Positions 1-7,708 of a DNA stretch of 39,683 nt are shown here, in pieces. Position 1 is the first letter of the stretch. Each line of letters opens with the position of its first letter. Location of the stretch: NCBI GenBank assembly GCA_001003705.1, contig LCPQ01000009.1, forward strand, positions 1 to 39,683, given 5' to 3'. The notes under the pieces are model-generated. The model was not told the origin of the DNA, ran no database searches, and was given only the letters and a program-made list of their open reading frames with translations. The DNA is from Parcubacteria group bacterium GW2011_GWA2_48_9. GTDB taxonomy: Bacteria; Patescibacteriota; Patescibacteriia; UBA10025. The position numbers were made by a program, and so were the translations under genes.

Positions 1-70
1 CACCAGAAACAACCATTGCCGAATGTTGCTACCTTGTGTAGTTGATTAGACATATGTAGGCAGTAAACCC

Positions 71-160
71 CAGGGCGCGCTGGCTCCTCGAAGACTCGTA
101 GCGTCATCGCGCCCGTCTCGACTCCTCGTCCCGCTTTACGCGGGACTCGTGGTCTCGACC
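71..160. repeat. GC-rich hairpin repeat, intergenic
   Basis: This non-coding stretch holds an inverted pair GGGCGCG (73-79) / CGCGCCC (108-114) and a perfect hairpin GTCCCGC (128-134) / GCGGGAC (140-146) with a TTTAC loop. The word GTCTCGAC occurs at 115-122 and 152-159. The pair CTCCTCG...GACTCGT occurs twice (84-99 and 122-150) with different interiors. No T-run follows, so it is not a normal terminator. It resembles a dispersed REP-type element; bases 1-205 contain no gene. Confidence 0.5.
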
Positions 161-205
161 CAAAAACATCCTAAACGTTTATTGATATGGGGCGATTAAT
201 GGCAG

Positions 206-1513
206 TTAGTCTTCCTGTGTAATAATATTTCTCACCGATGCCCGGCGGGGGCCGCCGAGTGATGATACGTAGAGAGTCCCTTCGCTTGCGGCGACGTCAT
301 AGCCGCCCCGCCACCACTCCTCGAATTCGCTTTCGAAGCCGACTGGTTTGGCGTCTACGCCATAGAGACGAATGTTCGGACCTCCTCCGGTAGCCGGTGC
401 GACGACAATTTCCGGCCGGTCATTTTTCGTATCTACGTTTGCGGCATCCACGCGCACGCCGCCACGGAATTCCACTGGGTAAGGGAAAAACTGCGATATG
501 ACTTTCCCTTGCCGGTTAAATACTCTCACGTGCGGTCCGCCTCCCGGCCCGGCGCTCGTAATAATTGCCGCTGGAGTTACTGGCGTCGATTCAACGGCGG
601 CGACATCAATCCCGCCTCGGAACGTTTCGGCGTAGGCAAAGAACTGCCCCGTTCGGTTTCCTAATCTGTCAAAAATCCTCACATGCGGCCCGCCACCCGG
701 TCCGGCTCCGGTAATGATTTCATCTATTCCATCTCCATTGGTATCGCCCGTGGCTACATCCACCCCGCCTCGAAATCCCAGTGGGTAGGGAAAAAATTGA
801 TTGAGCAGCTTGCCCTCTGTGTCAAATACTTTCACATGCGGCCCGCCACCCGGTCCGGCTCCTGTTACAATTTCCAGTCCCGGCCGGGAAGGAACAATCT
901 CGCCGACTGCAATGCTGGCACCCCCTCGAAATTCTCCGTAGGGGAGTATTTCACCAGATAGTGCCGGTGCTATGGTGGACTGGCCTATTCTTGTTGCAGC
1001 GTTTAAGCTATCGAACGGGTTAACCACGGTACCATCAGACCGATGAATTTCGAAGTGAAGATGTGATACTCCGCCTTCTGCGTTGCCGCTATCACCCATC
1101 CAGCCGATTGATTGTCCTGCGACGACAGGATCGCCTCCACGGATTCCAGGTGCATACGCATTCATTCCGCCCCCAAGTCCATCATCAGTACCGGGGTTGT
1201 CGTTATTAATATGGATGTACCAGTATTTGTACCCATCAGTATCCCGCAAAAAAACCGCATATCCGTAACTTGGCTGTGGATACGCTGCAAAATAAATGGT
1301 GCCGGTAACCGCTGCAATGAGTTGTTGGAGTTTGGTCCCTATGATGTCATTTCCCTGGTGTGTATGGTCAGATCGTGGTGCACCAAAGTCGTTACTGTAT
1401 CGAGTAGGTCCTATGACGGGGAAGGTGATAGGGCGGACTTCAGCCAAAGTGGCCGTAGGAATGGCGCAAGCGACGATGATTACTGCTGTAAACAGCTTAT
1501 GAATGTATTTCAT
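206..1513 (-). CDS. Secreted M23 metallopeptidase with GPGGGPH beta-repeat tail
   Basis: A predicted secreted peptidoglycan endopeptidase of 435 residues. Residues 1-24 form a signal peptide. The LytM/M23 domain (about 30-170) shows the zinc motifs HxxxD (in HQGND) and HLHFEIH. The rest is about four and a half repeats of some 47 residues, each with a core like GAGPGGGPHVKVFD followed by QFFPYP.FRGG; the fourth core is degraded to ATGGGPN. This matches the FG-GAP/VCBS-like beta-propeller repeats often attached to CPR surface proteins. The repeat is visible in DNA too: a roughly 30-base near-identical stretch recurs near 681 and 835. Likely role: cell-wall cleavage with a surface-binding tail. 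There is no Shine-Dalgarno; a TATACT hexamer lies 9 bases before the ATG. A second M23 gene lies at 4301-5017. Confidence 0.92.
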   Translation of the reverse strand: MKYIHKLFTAVIIVACAIPTATLAEVRPITFPVIGPTRYSNDFGAPRSDHTHQGNDIIGTKLQQLIAAVTGTIYFAAYPQPSYGYAVFLRDTDGYKYWYIHINNDNPGTDDGLGGGMNAYAPGIRGGDPVVAGQSIGWMGDSGNAEGGVSHLHFEIHRSDGTVVNPFDSLNAATRIGQSTIAPALSGEILPYGEFRGGASIAVGEIVPSRPGLEIVTGAGPGGGPHVKVFDTEGKLLNQFFPYPLGFRGGVDVATGDTNGDGIDEIITGAGPGGGPHVRIFDRLGNRTGQFFAYAETFRGGIDVAAVESTPVTPAAIITSAGPGGGPHVRVFNRQGKVISQFFPYPVEFRGGVRVDAANVDTKNDRPEIVVAPATGGGPNIRLYGVDAKPVGFESEFEEWWRGGYDVAASEGTLYVSSLGGPRRASVRNIITQED

Positions 1514-1522
1514 GTCTTGTGT

Positions 1523-1528
1523 AGTATA
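1523..1528 (-). promoter_or_regulatory. -10 hexamer TATACT for the M23/repeat gene
   Basis: TATACT on the minus strand ends 9 bases before the ATG of the M23 gene, so the predicted transcript starts only about 2 bases upstream of the start codon. I see no good -35 box. Confidence 0.5.
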
Positions 1529-1650
1529 TCAGATAACAGGTTGGCCGACTCCGTCTGTAGGCGGTCGTTTTGGGAGTTCTATTCTGTCTATTTCTTCTGA
1601 GGTGTCAGATGCGTGGAGAATATCATTTTCACGTTCGGGTATACTGCATG

Positions 1651-2037
1651 TTACCTGTTAGTCTCGACATATTGTTTAAGAGGTCTAAGAAAGTAGTCTT
1701 TCCAACCGTCGGCGAAGTTCTTGACTTCATCGGCAGGAACGCCAGTGTGGGTAAGGAGCAACTTTGTTCCCGCCTTTTCTTTTGTAAGGGTGAATATCGC
1801 GATCGACGGTTTAGGCCAGTCTCCGCCGTACCATTCCTGTACTAGCTTTTTATTTTGTACCACTTCTTTGTTTGTACCCCAAATATCGCCTCCCCAGAAA
1901 GAGAACTCAGTTCCCACTTTATCATCCATTTTTGCCTGTCCGCCACCCCAGGCGTTGATATGTTTTGGAGTGGTCAATGCCTGCCAGACTTTTTCGACTG
2001 ATGCTTTGATGAAGTATGTTTGCTTGATGTGTCGCAT
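1651..2037 (-). CDS. SRPBCC/AHSA1-like ligand-binding protein
   Basis: A 128-residue single-domain cytosolic protein. The N-terminus (TYFIKASVEKVWQALT) and the following W.GG...D...G..F.FWGG pattern are typical of AHSA1-type SRPBCC (Bet v1 fold) proteins, as is the C-terminal long helix (FADGWKDYFLRPLKQYVE). The family forms a hydrophobic cavity and members bind small ligands or act as stress-related co-chaperones; the ligand here cannot be told. Length matches the family. It stands alone, convergent with no operon partner, and no Shine-Dalgarno is visible before the ATG. Confidence 0.85.
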   Translation of the reverse strand: MRHIKQTYFIKASVEKVWQALTTPKHINAWGGGQAKMDDKVGTEFSFWGGDIWGTNKEVVQNKKLVQEWYGGDWPKPSIAIFTLTKEKAGTKLLLTHTGVPADEVKNFADGWKDYFLRPLKQYVETNR

Positions 2038-2071
2038 ATATAGTGAGATGTATCTTTACCAAGTAATACGC

Positions 2072-2077
2072 TATACT
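2072..2077 (+). promoter_or_regulatory. -10 hexamer TATACT for the 2116 gene
   Basis: TATACT lies 38 bases before the ATG at 2116. It is the only good hexamer in the gap between divergent genes. The -35 region (TGTATC at 17-base spacing) is poor. Confidence 0.4.
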
Positions 2078-2115
2078 TGTGGAGTTCGATATTTAACTTA
2101 TTAACATCATAACAT

Positions 2116-2742
2116 ATGAAGGTGGGCATTATCATCGCGATAGCCATTATCATCATCGGGGGAGGGTTCTGGTACTTTACCCAGAGTGACACCACGAACA
2201 CTAATCAGGCAAGTAACAGCACTGCGAATACGACGGTCAATACCTCCAGTGCACGATCTATCGCTGACATCATGGAGTCTGGCGATTCGATGAAATGCAC
2301 GTATACGTTTGATGACCCTAGCGCTCCACAAGATTGGACAATGTACGTTGACGGTGAAAATGTTCGCGGTGACTACAGCGTACAGGCAGTTAACGCCGCT
2401 TCGTGGGAAGGACATATGATTAGTGATGGGGCGTATAGTTACCAATGGGGGCAGAATAGCGGACAAACGTATGGCATAAAAGTGAAACTCGATACAGTAA
2501 ATTCAAACGCTAACGTCACTACAGGTAACACCAACAGTGGTGCAGCTGATCTGGATTATGACCAGAACATGAACATGAATTGTGATTCATGGAATCCGGA
2601 CGACTCAATGTTTGTTCCACCCTCTGACGTGACATTTACCGATTATTCCGACCTGACGAACCAGCTGATGCAAACCCAATGCGCGGCGTGCGATCAGTCC
2701 ACTGACCCGACTACGTGTCGACAGACTCTCGGGTGTTCGTAA
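2116..2742 (+). CDS. Membrane-anchored Thr/Asn-rich secreted protein, unknown
   Basis: A 208-residue protein with a lysine followed by an uninterrupted Ile-rich segment (residues 4-20), a single N-terminal anchor, then a Thr/Asn/Ser linker (about 25-48) and an extracytoplasmic domain. The domain contains several Cys: CTYTFDDP near the start, then MNCDSW and a C-terminal QCAACDQ...TCRQTLGCS cluster, so disulfides are likely. I do not recognise a named family. The pattern (anchor, low-complexity stalk, about 130-residue domain reading MKCTYTF) recurs among short secreted CPR proteins as far as I know. Function unknown. A hairpin terminator follows the stop. Confidence 0.8.
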   Translation: MKVGIIIAIAIIIIGGGFWYFTQSDTTNTNQASNSTANTTVNTSSARSIADIMESGDSMKCTYTFDDPSAPQDWTMYVDGENVRGDYSVQAVNAASWEGHMISDGAYSYQWGQNSGQTYGIKVKLDTVNSNANVTTGNTNSGAADLDYDQNMNMNCDSWNPDDSMFVPPSDVTFTDYSDLTNQLMQTQCAACDQSTDPTTCRQTLGCS

Positions 2743-2767
2743 GGTATACGATAGATTAGTTATCGAA

Positions 2768-2805
2768 CGAGCGCACCCTTACTAGGATGCGCTCGGTTTG
2801 TTTGT
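2768..2805 (+). terminator. Intrinsic terminator after the 2116 gene
   Basis: CGAGCGCA (2768-2775) pairs with TGCGCTCG (2788-2795) around a 12-base loop, followed by the T-rich stretch GTTTGTTTG. Confidence 0.75.
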
Positions 2806-2844
2806 TGCTAAACAGATGAGAGTCCTTCTTCTGAATCCAAAAAA

Positions 2845-3387
2845 TTACTTTTCCGCATGGAGCACATCCTGGTATACGATACTCTTAATGCGGCGGTTGA
2901 GGCGGATATATCGCCCGGTGGTTATTTTTTTCGGATAGGTCATGAGGTAGAGCTTCAGGAACTTCTTGGTTTTATCATACGGAGGCTGGACGTAAGTGTG
3001 CCGATTCACCTTGAAGCCCAAGCGGCGGTAAAACTCGATTCGTCGCTTGTTGTTTAAGTCCCTCGATCGTCCGACCTCCAGGACCCACGGCTTGTTTGTT
3101 CTCGCCATGACCCTGCGCATGATCTTGGACCCGTATCCCCGGTCGCGGCGAGACCTTTTGACAGCCAGGTGTTCGACGAAGTACCACTTCTTCAGGTCCC
3201 AGATTGTGACTGTTCCGACCAGCTCCTTTTGGTCCCATACTGCCCAGAGCCGGTAATGCGAATTTGCGAGCAGTTTACTCTCTTGTCTGCGCGTTCGGCG
3301 CTCATCAGGCCAAAACGAGGTCCGGAAAATGTACCAGACTTTTGAGAAGGTTTTCGTGCGGGGGGAGTGAACGCGGGTAAGTTTCAT
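2845..3387 (-). CDS. GNAT-family N-acetyltransferase
   Basis: A 180-residue protein with a GNAT fold. The acetyl-CoA motif A is clear around residues 70-90: EHLAVKRSRRDRGYG, with the R-x-x-G-x-G pyrophosphate loop, followed by a helix. Motif B is FYRRLGFKV. The protein is very basic, rich in Arg and Lys at both ends, so the substrate may be acidic or a nucleic-acid-bound protein; this is speculation. It begins 15 bases after the PHP gene, which itself follows the M23 gene by 13 bases, so these three probably form one minus-strand operon. No Shine-Dalgarno. Confidence 0.87.
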   Translation of the reverse strand: MKLTRVHSPRTKTFSKVWYIFRTSFWPDERRTRRQESKLLANSHYRLWAVWDQKELVGTVTIWDLKKWYFVEHLAVKRSRRDRGYGSKIMRRVMARTNKPWVLEVGRSRDLNNKRRIEFYRRLGFKVNRHTYVQPPYDKTKKFLKLYLMTYPKKITTGRYIRLNRRIKSIVYQDVLHAEK

Positions 3388-3402
3388 AGCATCATCATAC
3401 GG

Positions 3403-4287
3403 CTATGACGGATTTTTTGCACGTCGCATCTCTATAGTGGTAAGCACCTTGTCCAGAACGCTATCGGGTATTTCTTTGGCGCCTATGGTAGGAGCACTGC
3501 CTAGGTAGTGGGGGCCATGAAAATCCGTACCGCCCGTCGCGACCAACCCTATTGACTCTACAATCTCGAGGTATTTTTTCTCGTCTTCTATTTGTTGGAG
3601 AAAACGGTAGACTTCGACGCCATCGAGCTCATTACGGTATAGGTCTTGAAGGATTGCTTTGTGATCTTCAAGCTTCGTGCTGATCGTGTTCAATGACATT
3701 GATGGAGAGCTTGGATGGGCGAGTATAGCGATACCTCCCGCGCGGTGGATCACGTCAATCGCTTCTTGGACCGAGAAGTCCTTATTGGGGATATTGTATT
3801 TATCCAGCCAGAGGTCAAACGCCTCATTACGGCTTTTGACGTACCCTTTTTCAAGTAAATACATGGCAATATCCGCTCGGGTGATCGGTTTTTCTTTTCC
3901 AAGGTCGAGGATATCTTGCGTGTTCACCGCTCGCCTACCCGCTGCAATAAGTTCCTGGTTGATGTTTGCCAAAATAGATTCAGCCCGCCTGTATCTATAA
4001 GAGACGATAGTTCCTAGCACTTGGTTAAGTTCTAGGTGGCCTAGGTTGATGCCGTATCCTAGTATGTGTATCACTTCGCCCTGCAATGACGCACTCACTT
4101 CAACTGCAGGTATCACAACGATACCGATTTTTTCTCCAGCAGCGACAGCTAGTCGGGCGCCTTCGGTAGTGTCATGGTCGCACACAGCGATTGCAGAAAG
4201 TCCGGCTTTCTTTGCCATCATGACTAATTCCTCAGGAGTGTATTCGCCGTCGGATATCGTCGAATGTATATGTAAATCTATTGCCAT
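3403..4287 (-). CDS. PHP-domain phosphoesterase (TrpH/YciV-like)
   Basis: A 294-residue protein. The N-terminus DLHIHSTISDGEYTPEEL has the HxH metal motif of PHP phosphoesterases, followed by CDHDT, an Ile-Pro-Ala-Val-Glu (IPAVEVS) strand, ILAHP and, near the C-terminus, TGGTDFHGPH. These are the expected metal-binding positions of the TrpH/YciV group. E. coli YciV (RNase AM) is a 5'-3' exoribonuclease or 3',5'-nucleotide bisphosphate phosphatase. That activity is likely but not proven here. It lies between an M23 peptidase and a GNAT in a tight operon; the neighbours do not suggest a shared pathway. Confidence 0.9.
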   Translation of the reverse strand: MAIDLHIHSTISDGEYTPEELVMMAKKAGLSAIAVCDHDTTEGARLAVAAGEKIGIVVIPAVEVSASLQGEVIHILGYGINLGHLELNQVLGTIVSYRYRRAESILANINQELIAAGRRAVNTQDILDLGKEKPITRADIAMYLLEKGYVKSRNEAFDLWLDKYNIPNKDFSVQEAIDVIHRAGGIAILAHPSSPSMSLNTISTKLEDHKAILQDLYRNELDGVEVYRFLQQIEDEKKYLEIVESIGLVATGGTDFHGPHYLGSAPTIGAKEIPDSVLDKVLTTIEMRRAKNPS

Positions 4288-4300
4288 CTTTCTTCAATGG

Positions 4301-5017
4301 TCAGCATACGTACTCACACGGGTCCAACCAGCCATCAAGCTGGGATTCCGTGCTTACATACCCCTTTATGTTAATTTCAGTGCCCTTATGAATACCCAGA
4401 TGCAGGTGTTTCCGTTCACCGTCAGTTTGGGTCGACTCGTGCGCGCCCAGGTAGCCGAGGAAATCACCTGGTGCGAGATCAACTTCGTCCGTAATGCGCA
4501 ATATATCGAGATGGCCGTAAATGACCATCACATCTTCCCCATTAATGGTGCATCGTTGCACTGCATACCCGCCATAGCCACTTGCAGTTTGTTTACGCAC
4601 CAATGCGCCGTCACAGATTACATTAATGGGCGTATCCGCGTCATACTCATCCTCCGATAGCATTTCAAAATCCACTGCCGTGTGATAGCCAGCGAAGCGT
4701 TCTGGTTGTACGGGGGAGGTGGCCGTAGTGATATGTATCCCGAACGGTTTCTTGGTTACCCGTTTATCCGCATTATTCATTGGTGGTACCAGTGAGAAAG
4801 GATCAGGTATTTTAGCTTCGTTAACGACCTGAGCACCCTGCTCGTCTAGCTGGGTCTGATTTACCGTATTTGTATCGGGGGTCTCGTTTACCACTGACTT
4901 AGGAGCAGCTTCGTTCACATTTTGAGTCGGCGCTGCCACTTGTTGCTTAGTTAAGAGGAATACCGCGACGACAATCACAGCAGTGACGATCAATGTAATA
5001 GGAAGTGATTTCTTCAT
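4301..5017 (-). CDS. Membrane-anchored M23-like peptidase
   Basis: A 238-residue protein with one N-terminal transmembrane anchor (about residues 6-22), a Thr/Asn/Ala-rich linker, then an M23-like domain (about 90-230). The zinc pattern is present: HTAVD (HxxxD) and HLHLGIH, so it may be catalytically active on peptidoglycan. A pair of C-terminal Cys (DPCEYVC) and two internal Cys in CDGALV...RCTING are unusual and could form disulfides. First gene of the M23-PHP-GNAT operon. The ATG is preceded by TATGCT 13 bases upstream and no Shine-Dalgarno. Confidence 0.88.
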   Translation of the reverse strand: MKKSLPITLIVTAVIVVAVFLLTKQQVAAPTQNVNEAAPKSVVNETPDTNTVNQTQLDEQGAQVVNEAKIPDPFSLVPPMNNADKRVTKKPFGIHITTATSPVQPERFAGYHTAVDFEMLSEDEYDADTPINVICDGALVRKQTASGYGGYAVQRCTINGEDVMVIYGHLDILRITDEVDLAPGDFLGYLGAHESTQTDGERKHLHLGIHKGTEINIKGYVSTESQLDGWLDPCEYVC

Positions 5018-5046
5018 ACATTAGTAGTTTAGCATAAGGCACTGCC

Positions 5047-5075
5047 TTGTTTATCGAATCCGTAGTTTGTATACT
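5047..5075 (+). promoter_or_regulatory. Promoter TTGTTT-N17-TATACT
   Basis: The -35 box TTGTTT (5047-5052) and -10 box TATACT (5070-5075) have ideal 17-base spacing. The predicted start near 5082 rules out the TTG at 5067 as the translation start of the next gene. Confidence 0.65.
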
Positions 5076-5096
5076 ACCAACAGCTTAATCATTAGC

Positions 5097-5510
5097 ATGT
5101 ATTCTATGTTAGAAATGAATGTGAACTGGCTCGCCGTGCTCGTGACGGCTATCGGTTATATGGCAATTGGCGCACTATGGTACGGACCACTCTTCCAGAA
5201 GCTCTGGATGCAGTTGACAGGAGTTACTGAGGAGTCGGTGAAAGCTGGCGCAGCCAAGGCATACGCTATGATGTTCGTTGTAGCGCTCGTGTCAGTATTC
5301 GTACTCGCAATGTTTGTCTTGACCCTTGATGCAGCTGCGTTTATCGACGGATTAATCATTGGATTTTTCGTCTGGGTCGGGTTCCAAGCGACTGTCATGT
5401 TGAATCCGGTGATTTTCGAAAAACGGCCGTTCAGGTTATTTCTTATCAATGCCGGATACAACTTAGTGACACTTCTTGCCGCTGGTGGAGTACTCGCGAT
5501 CTGGCAGTAA
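5097..5510 (+). CDS. DUF1761 membrane protein
   Basis: A small integral membrane protein with four hydrophobic segments. The opening NVNWLAVLVTAIGYMAIGALWYGPLFQKLWM matches the DUF1761 signature (NWLAVLVA...GxLWYGPLFGKxW). Family function is unknown. An upstream in-frame TTG at 5067 lies inside the -10 promoter region and cannot be the start. ATGs at 5097, 5106 and 5115 are all possible; by family pattern 5106 or 5115 is likely, and I list the first ATG downstream of the predicted transcript start. A strong bidirectional terminator follows. Confidence 0.85.
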   Translation: MYSMLEMNVNWLAVLVTAIGYMAIGALWYGPLFQKLWMQLTGVTEESVKAGAAKAYAMMFVVALVSVFVLAMFVLTLDAAAFIDGLIIGFFVWVGFQATVMLNPVIFEKRPFRLFLINAGYNLVTLLAAGGVLAIWQ

Positions 5511-5525
5511 GGATTTTGCCACATA

Positions 5526-5556
5526 AAAAAACGTCCCGTCAACAGGCGGGACGTTT
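5526..5556. terminator. Bidirectional intrinsic terminator
   Basis: ACGTCCCG (5531-5538) pairs with CGGGACGT (5547-5554), flanked by an A-run on the left and TTTT on the right, so it serves both convergent genes (stops at 5510 and 5561). Confidence 0.85.
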
Positions 5557-5560
5557 TGAA

Positions 5561-5839
5561 TTAGTGATCGTTTCTTTGGCCGTGTCGGTGCTGCCACCCG
5601 GTCCACGCTGGGTAGATATACATCCAAATGCCGGTGATCATCATAAGTGCTAGCGCGATTGAAAAGTACACACTGATCTGGTTATGCAGGTAGCGGATTT
5701 GTACCGGGACGAAAAAGGAAAAATACGAATCAGCAAAAGCGGGAAATTTCAACAATAACCCAGTGCCGCCCATCACCAGTCCTAGCGTGATGATGATCCA
5801 TACGAGCGCACGGTGGATTTTTTTAATGAGTAAAAACAT
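5561..5839 (-). CDS. Two-helix PepSY-TM-like membrane protein
   Basis: A 92-residue protein. I place the start at the ATG 5839, one base after the TGA of the cytochrome b5 gene; a longer frame to 5965 overlaps that gene and is basic low-complexity. Two transmembrane helices are evident: KIHRALVWIIITLGLVMGG (with TGLLL after) and LHNQISVYFSIALALMMITG. Both begin with a His and end in TG, as in PepSY-associated TM proteins, where such His residues are in membrane helices of redox or iron-reductase systems. It looks like a minimal half-unit of that family, and translational coupling suggests it partners the tandem cytochrome b5 protein. Heme binding is inference. Confidence 0.75.
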   Translation of the reverse strand: MFLLIKKIHRALVWIIITLGLVMGGTGLLLKFPAFADSYFSFFVPVQIRYLHNQISVYFSIALALMMITGIWMYIYPAWTGWQHRHGQRNDH

Positions 5840-5840
5840 A

Positions 5841-6719
5841 TCAGTCGTCTTCCTCCTCCTCTTCGTTTTCTTCCTCTGATTCGTCTTCACCATTTCCCTG
5901 TGCTGGGAGGTTGTTTGTATTCTGCTGAATTTGCTGGACGTCTTGCACTGTTGTGGTACTACCAAGTACGCCTATTTTGAATGCGGCAAGCTGATTCACG
6001 GCCGAGTTCGAATGGCTCCCGCTTCCGGCTTGGGTCGCGAATGCCGCTGTGGCGTCCTTTCCGCAGAATGGCACGATGATTGCCTGTCCCCCGGGATGCC
6101 GAGCTAGGTAGCTGGTGACTGCATACACTGAGTTATTGATAATCAACCAGCAATCCCGCGAGTTGTCATGTCGGGCGACTGCAGCCGCATCAAGGGTGAT
6201 GGATGTTGGCACAGGAGTTACCGGTGCAGGGGAGGGTTCTTGATTAGTGTTAACCGTCCCGGCCGTGTTTGACAGAGCGGGTGAGTTGACCGGAAGTTCT
6301 GTGAGTAACATATTGAGGTCGCCGATGAGAAACGCGCCTAGCTGGCTTATCGCGTTGTTTGAGTGACTTCCTCCGCCGGCCTTGGTGTCGAATGCCGCCG
6401 TCGCCTCTTTTCCGCAGAACGGGAGTATGATGGCTCTCCCACCCGGATGAAGCTGCAGGTACTGTGTCACGTCATATACTTTACCACTGATCAAAAGCCA
6501 GCAGCTATCGGCGTTGCTGTGCTGTGAAATGAGCGCCGTATCAAGCGTAAAGCTGCCGCTGTTCACAGCTTCCTGGAGTTGGTTCTGTACTTGCTGGTTA
6601 GAGAGTGTTACTTCGTTCAATTGAGCTGAAGGAGTGATGGTGTAGGTGTTCCACGTGATACCAATAAATACGACGAGAATGATTGTACCGATGATACCGA
6701 TGATGGTCTCTGTCTTCAT
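5841..6719 (-). CDS. Membrane-anchored tandem cytochrome b5 protein
   Basis: A 292-residue protein with an N-terminal transmembrane anchor (about 6-26), two cytochrome b5-like domains (about 60-135 and 175-250) and an extremely acidic tail of about 18 residues. Each domain has the axial-His motif HPGG (LHPGGRAI and RHPGGQAI) and the second axial His in SHSNNA / SHSNSA followed by L.AF.IG. Both also carry an unusual PFCGK(E/D)AT segment after HPGG. Domain 1 opens with HSNADSCWLLISGKVYDVT, domain 2 with HDNSRDCWLIINNSVYAVT. It is probably an extracytoplasmic electron carrier. It is followed at one base by a two-helix PepSY-like protein. TATACT ends 8 bases before the ATG. Confidence 0.92.
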   Translation of the reverse strand: MKTETIIGIIGTIILVVFIGITWNTYTITPSAQLNEVTLSNQQVQNQLQEAVNSGSFTLDTALISQHSNADSCWLLISGKVYDVTQYLQLHPGGRAIILPFCGKEATAAFDTKAGGGSHSNNAISQLGAFLIGDLNMLLTELPVNSPALSNTAGTVNTNQEPSPAPVTPVPTSITLDAAAVARHDNSRDCWLIINNSVYAVTSYLARHPGGQAIIVPFCGKDATAAFATQAGSGSHSNSAVNQLAAFKIGVLGSTTTVQDVQQIQQNTNNLPAQGNGEDESEEENEEEEEDD

Positions 6720-6765
6720 ACGAAGCTAGTATATCGGAAAAAAGTACACACGAACAGAATTTCTT

Positions 6766-6785
6766 GATAAGTAGTAATCGTTATC
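6766..6785. promoter_or_regulatory. Fur-box-like palindrome upstream of the cytochrome b5 gene
   Basis: GATAA at 6766 and TTATC at 6781-6785 are inverted arms around a TAATC core. By my alignment about 12 of 19 positions match the E. coli Fur consensus. It sits roughly 33 to 52 bases upstream of the TATACT (6728-6733) of the heme-protein gene. No Fur gene is in the window. Confidence 0.3.
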
Positions 6786-6844
6786 ACTTACTTAATTATA
6801 ACAAAAAATCCTCATTGAATGGCGGAATGTATTAGTAGTATTGG

Positions 6845-7156
6845 TTATTCTCCCAGCCTGGCTTGTATCCCTCTGAACGCTCCCATGACCATTTGTTTTT
6901 CATCCGACTCAGGTAAGCGACCAGCATCCTGCCGAATGTCACTAATCCTTCGCAACATTTCGCTTTTCTGCTCATCAGTCAACGCTCCAGATAGTAATGC
7001 TTCATCGAGGGCTCGGGGGATTTCAGATGTTACCGCATGTAAAATTTCGGGGACATCACTTTTTTCCACGTCAGTCATAAGTAGTTCGATTTCTCTCGCT
7101 AGCCGATTACCTGGGTTTTTCAGAAAGTCTGGTCGGGATTCGTATTCACCGTTCAT
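6845..7156 (-). CDS. Small helical protein, unknown
   Basis: A 103-residue hydrophilic protein with no signal peptide or membrane segment. The sequence looks all-helical: a helix around RLAREIELLMTDVEKSD, then EILHAVTSEIPRALDEAL, then TDEQKSEMLRRISDIRQDAG and a last helix KQMVMGAFRGIQARLGE. I do not recognise a family. It begins 6 bases after the stop of the secreted 7163 gene and is likely co-transcribed with it. The overlapping plus-strand frame is Ser-rich and rejected. Confidence 0.65.
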   Translation of the reverse strand: MNGEYESRPDFLKNPGNRLAREIELLMTDVEKSDVPEILHAVTSEIPRALDEALLSGALTDEQKSEMLRRISDIRQDAGRLPESDEKQMVMGAFRGIQARLGE

Positions 7157-7162
7157 AGGTAT

Positions 7163-7693
7163 CTATCTGATCCCCGTATCGCATGGTACGGTCACTTCCG
7201 TGTATTCACCGCGTATGACCGTTACCTCGTCGAGGGAACAATACGGCAAGACATTTGCCGCAGCTGCGGATCGTATCGCGTAGGTGCCAGGCTCAACACC
7301 TACACTAAATATGCCAGCAGCGTCGGAGGTAAATGTATCGACTACCTCTGCCCCATCGGGTGTAGTAACAACCAGGGTAGTCGCGTAGGGTACATCCGGA
7401 CATTCCTCACCTTCTTGTACGACGGGGCACTGTGGTCCCGACAGTACGATGCCTCGAATACCGCTCTGGGAAGAGTCTTCTCCCGGGCATTTCGCGAACT
7501 CGCAATTCGGCGGTATGCGGCCGACAGCTGAGCCATCTTGGCAGAGCTTAGCTTCGAGCGCGCAGGCGATTCCACGGTTTACATTTGTTTCATTGACATT
7601 TCCTTTTTCCTGTTGCGAACCGATGTAGTACCCTCCCGCAACGCCGAGTGCCAGCACAATGATTGCAATGAGGATTGTTTTATTCACGGACAT
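7163..7693 (-). CDS. Membrane-anchored protein with carboxypeptidase-regulatory-like domain
   Basis: A 176-residue protein with a single N-terminal transmembrane anchor (about 6-25). Residues 42-70 form a Cys motif, ACALEAKLCQDGSAVGR...CEFAKCPG, which I have seen as a recurring module in Parcubacteria extracytoplasmic proteins. The rest (about 78-176) reads as a small beta-sandwich of the carboxypeptidase D regulatory/transthyretin type: GIRGIVLSGPQCP...TTLVVTTPDG...FTSDAAGIFSVGVEPGTYAIR, with four Cys that may pair. It is probably a cell-surface binding protein. It follows the flavodoxin gene by 15 bases. Confidence 0.8.
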   Translation of the reverse strand: MSVNKTILIAIIVLALGVAGGYYIGSQQEKGNVNETNVNRGIACALEAKLCQDGSAVGRIPPNCEFAKCPGEDSSQSGIRGIVLSGPQCPVVQEGEECPDVPYATTLVVTTPDGAEVVDTFTSDAAGIFSVGVEPGTYAIRSAAAANVLPYCSLDEVTVIRGEYTEVTVPCDTGIR

Positions 7694-7708
7694 GCGTTTT
7701 CAGCTGGC

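Noticed and set aside
5840-5965. N-terminal extension of the small PepSY-like gene to 5965
   Set aside because: It overlaps the acidic tail of the cytochrome b5 gene in another frame and encodes basic low-complexity sequence; the ATG at 5839 is coupled to the upstream stop.
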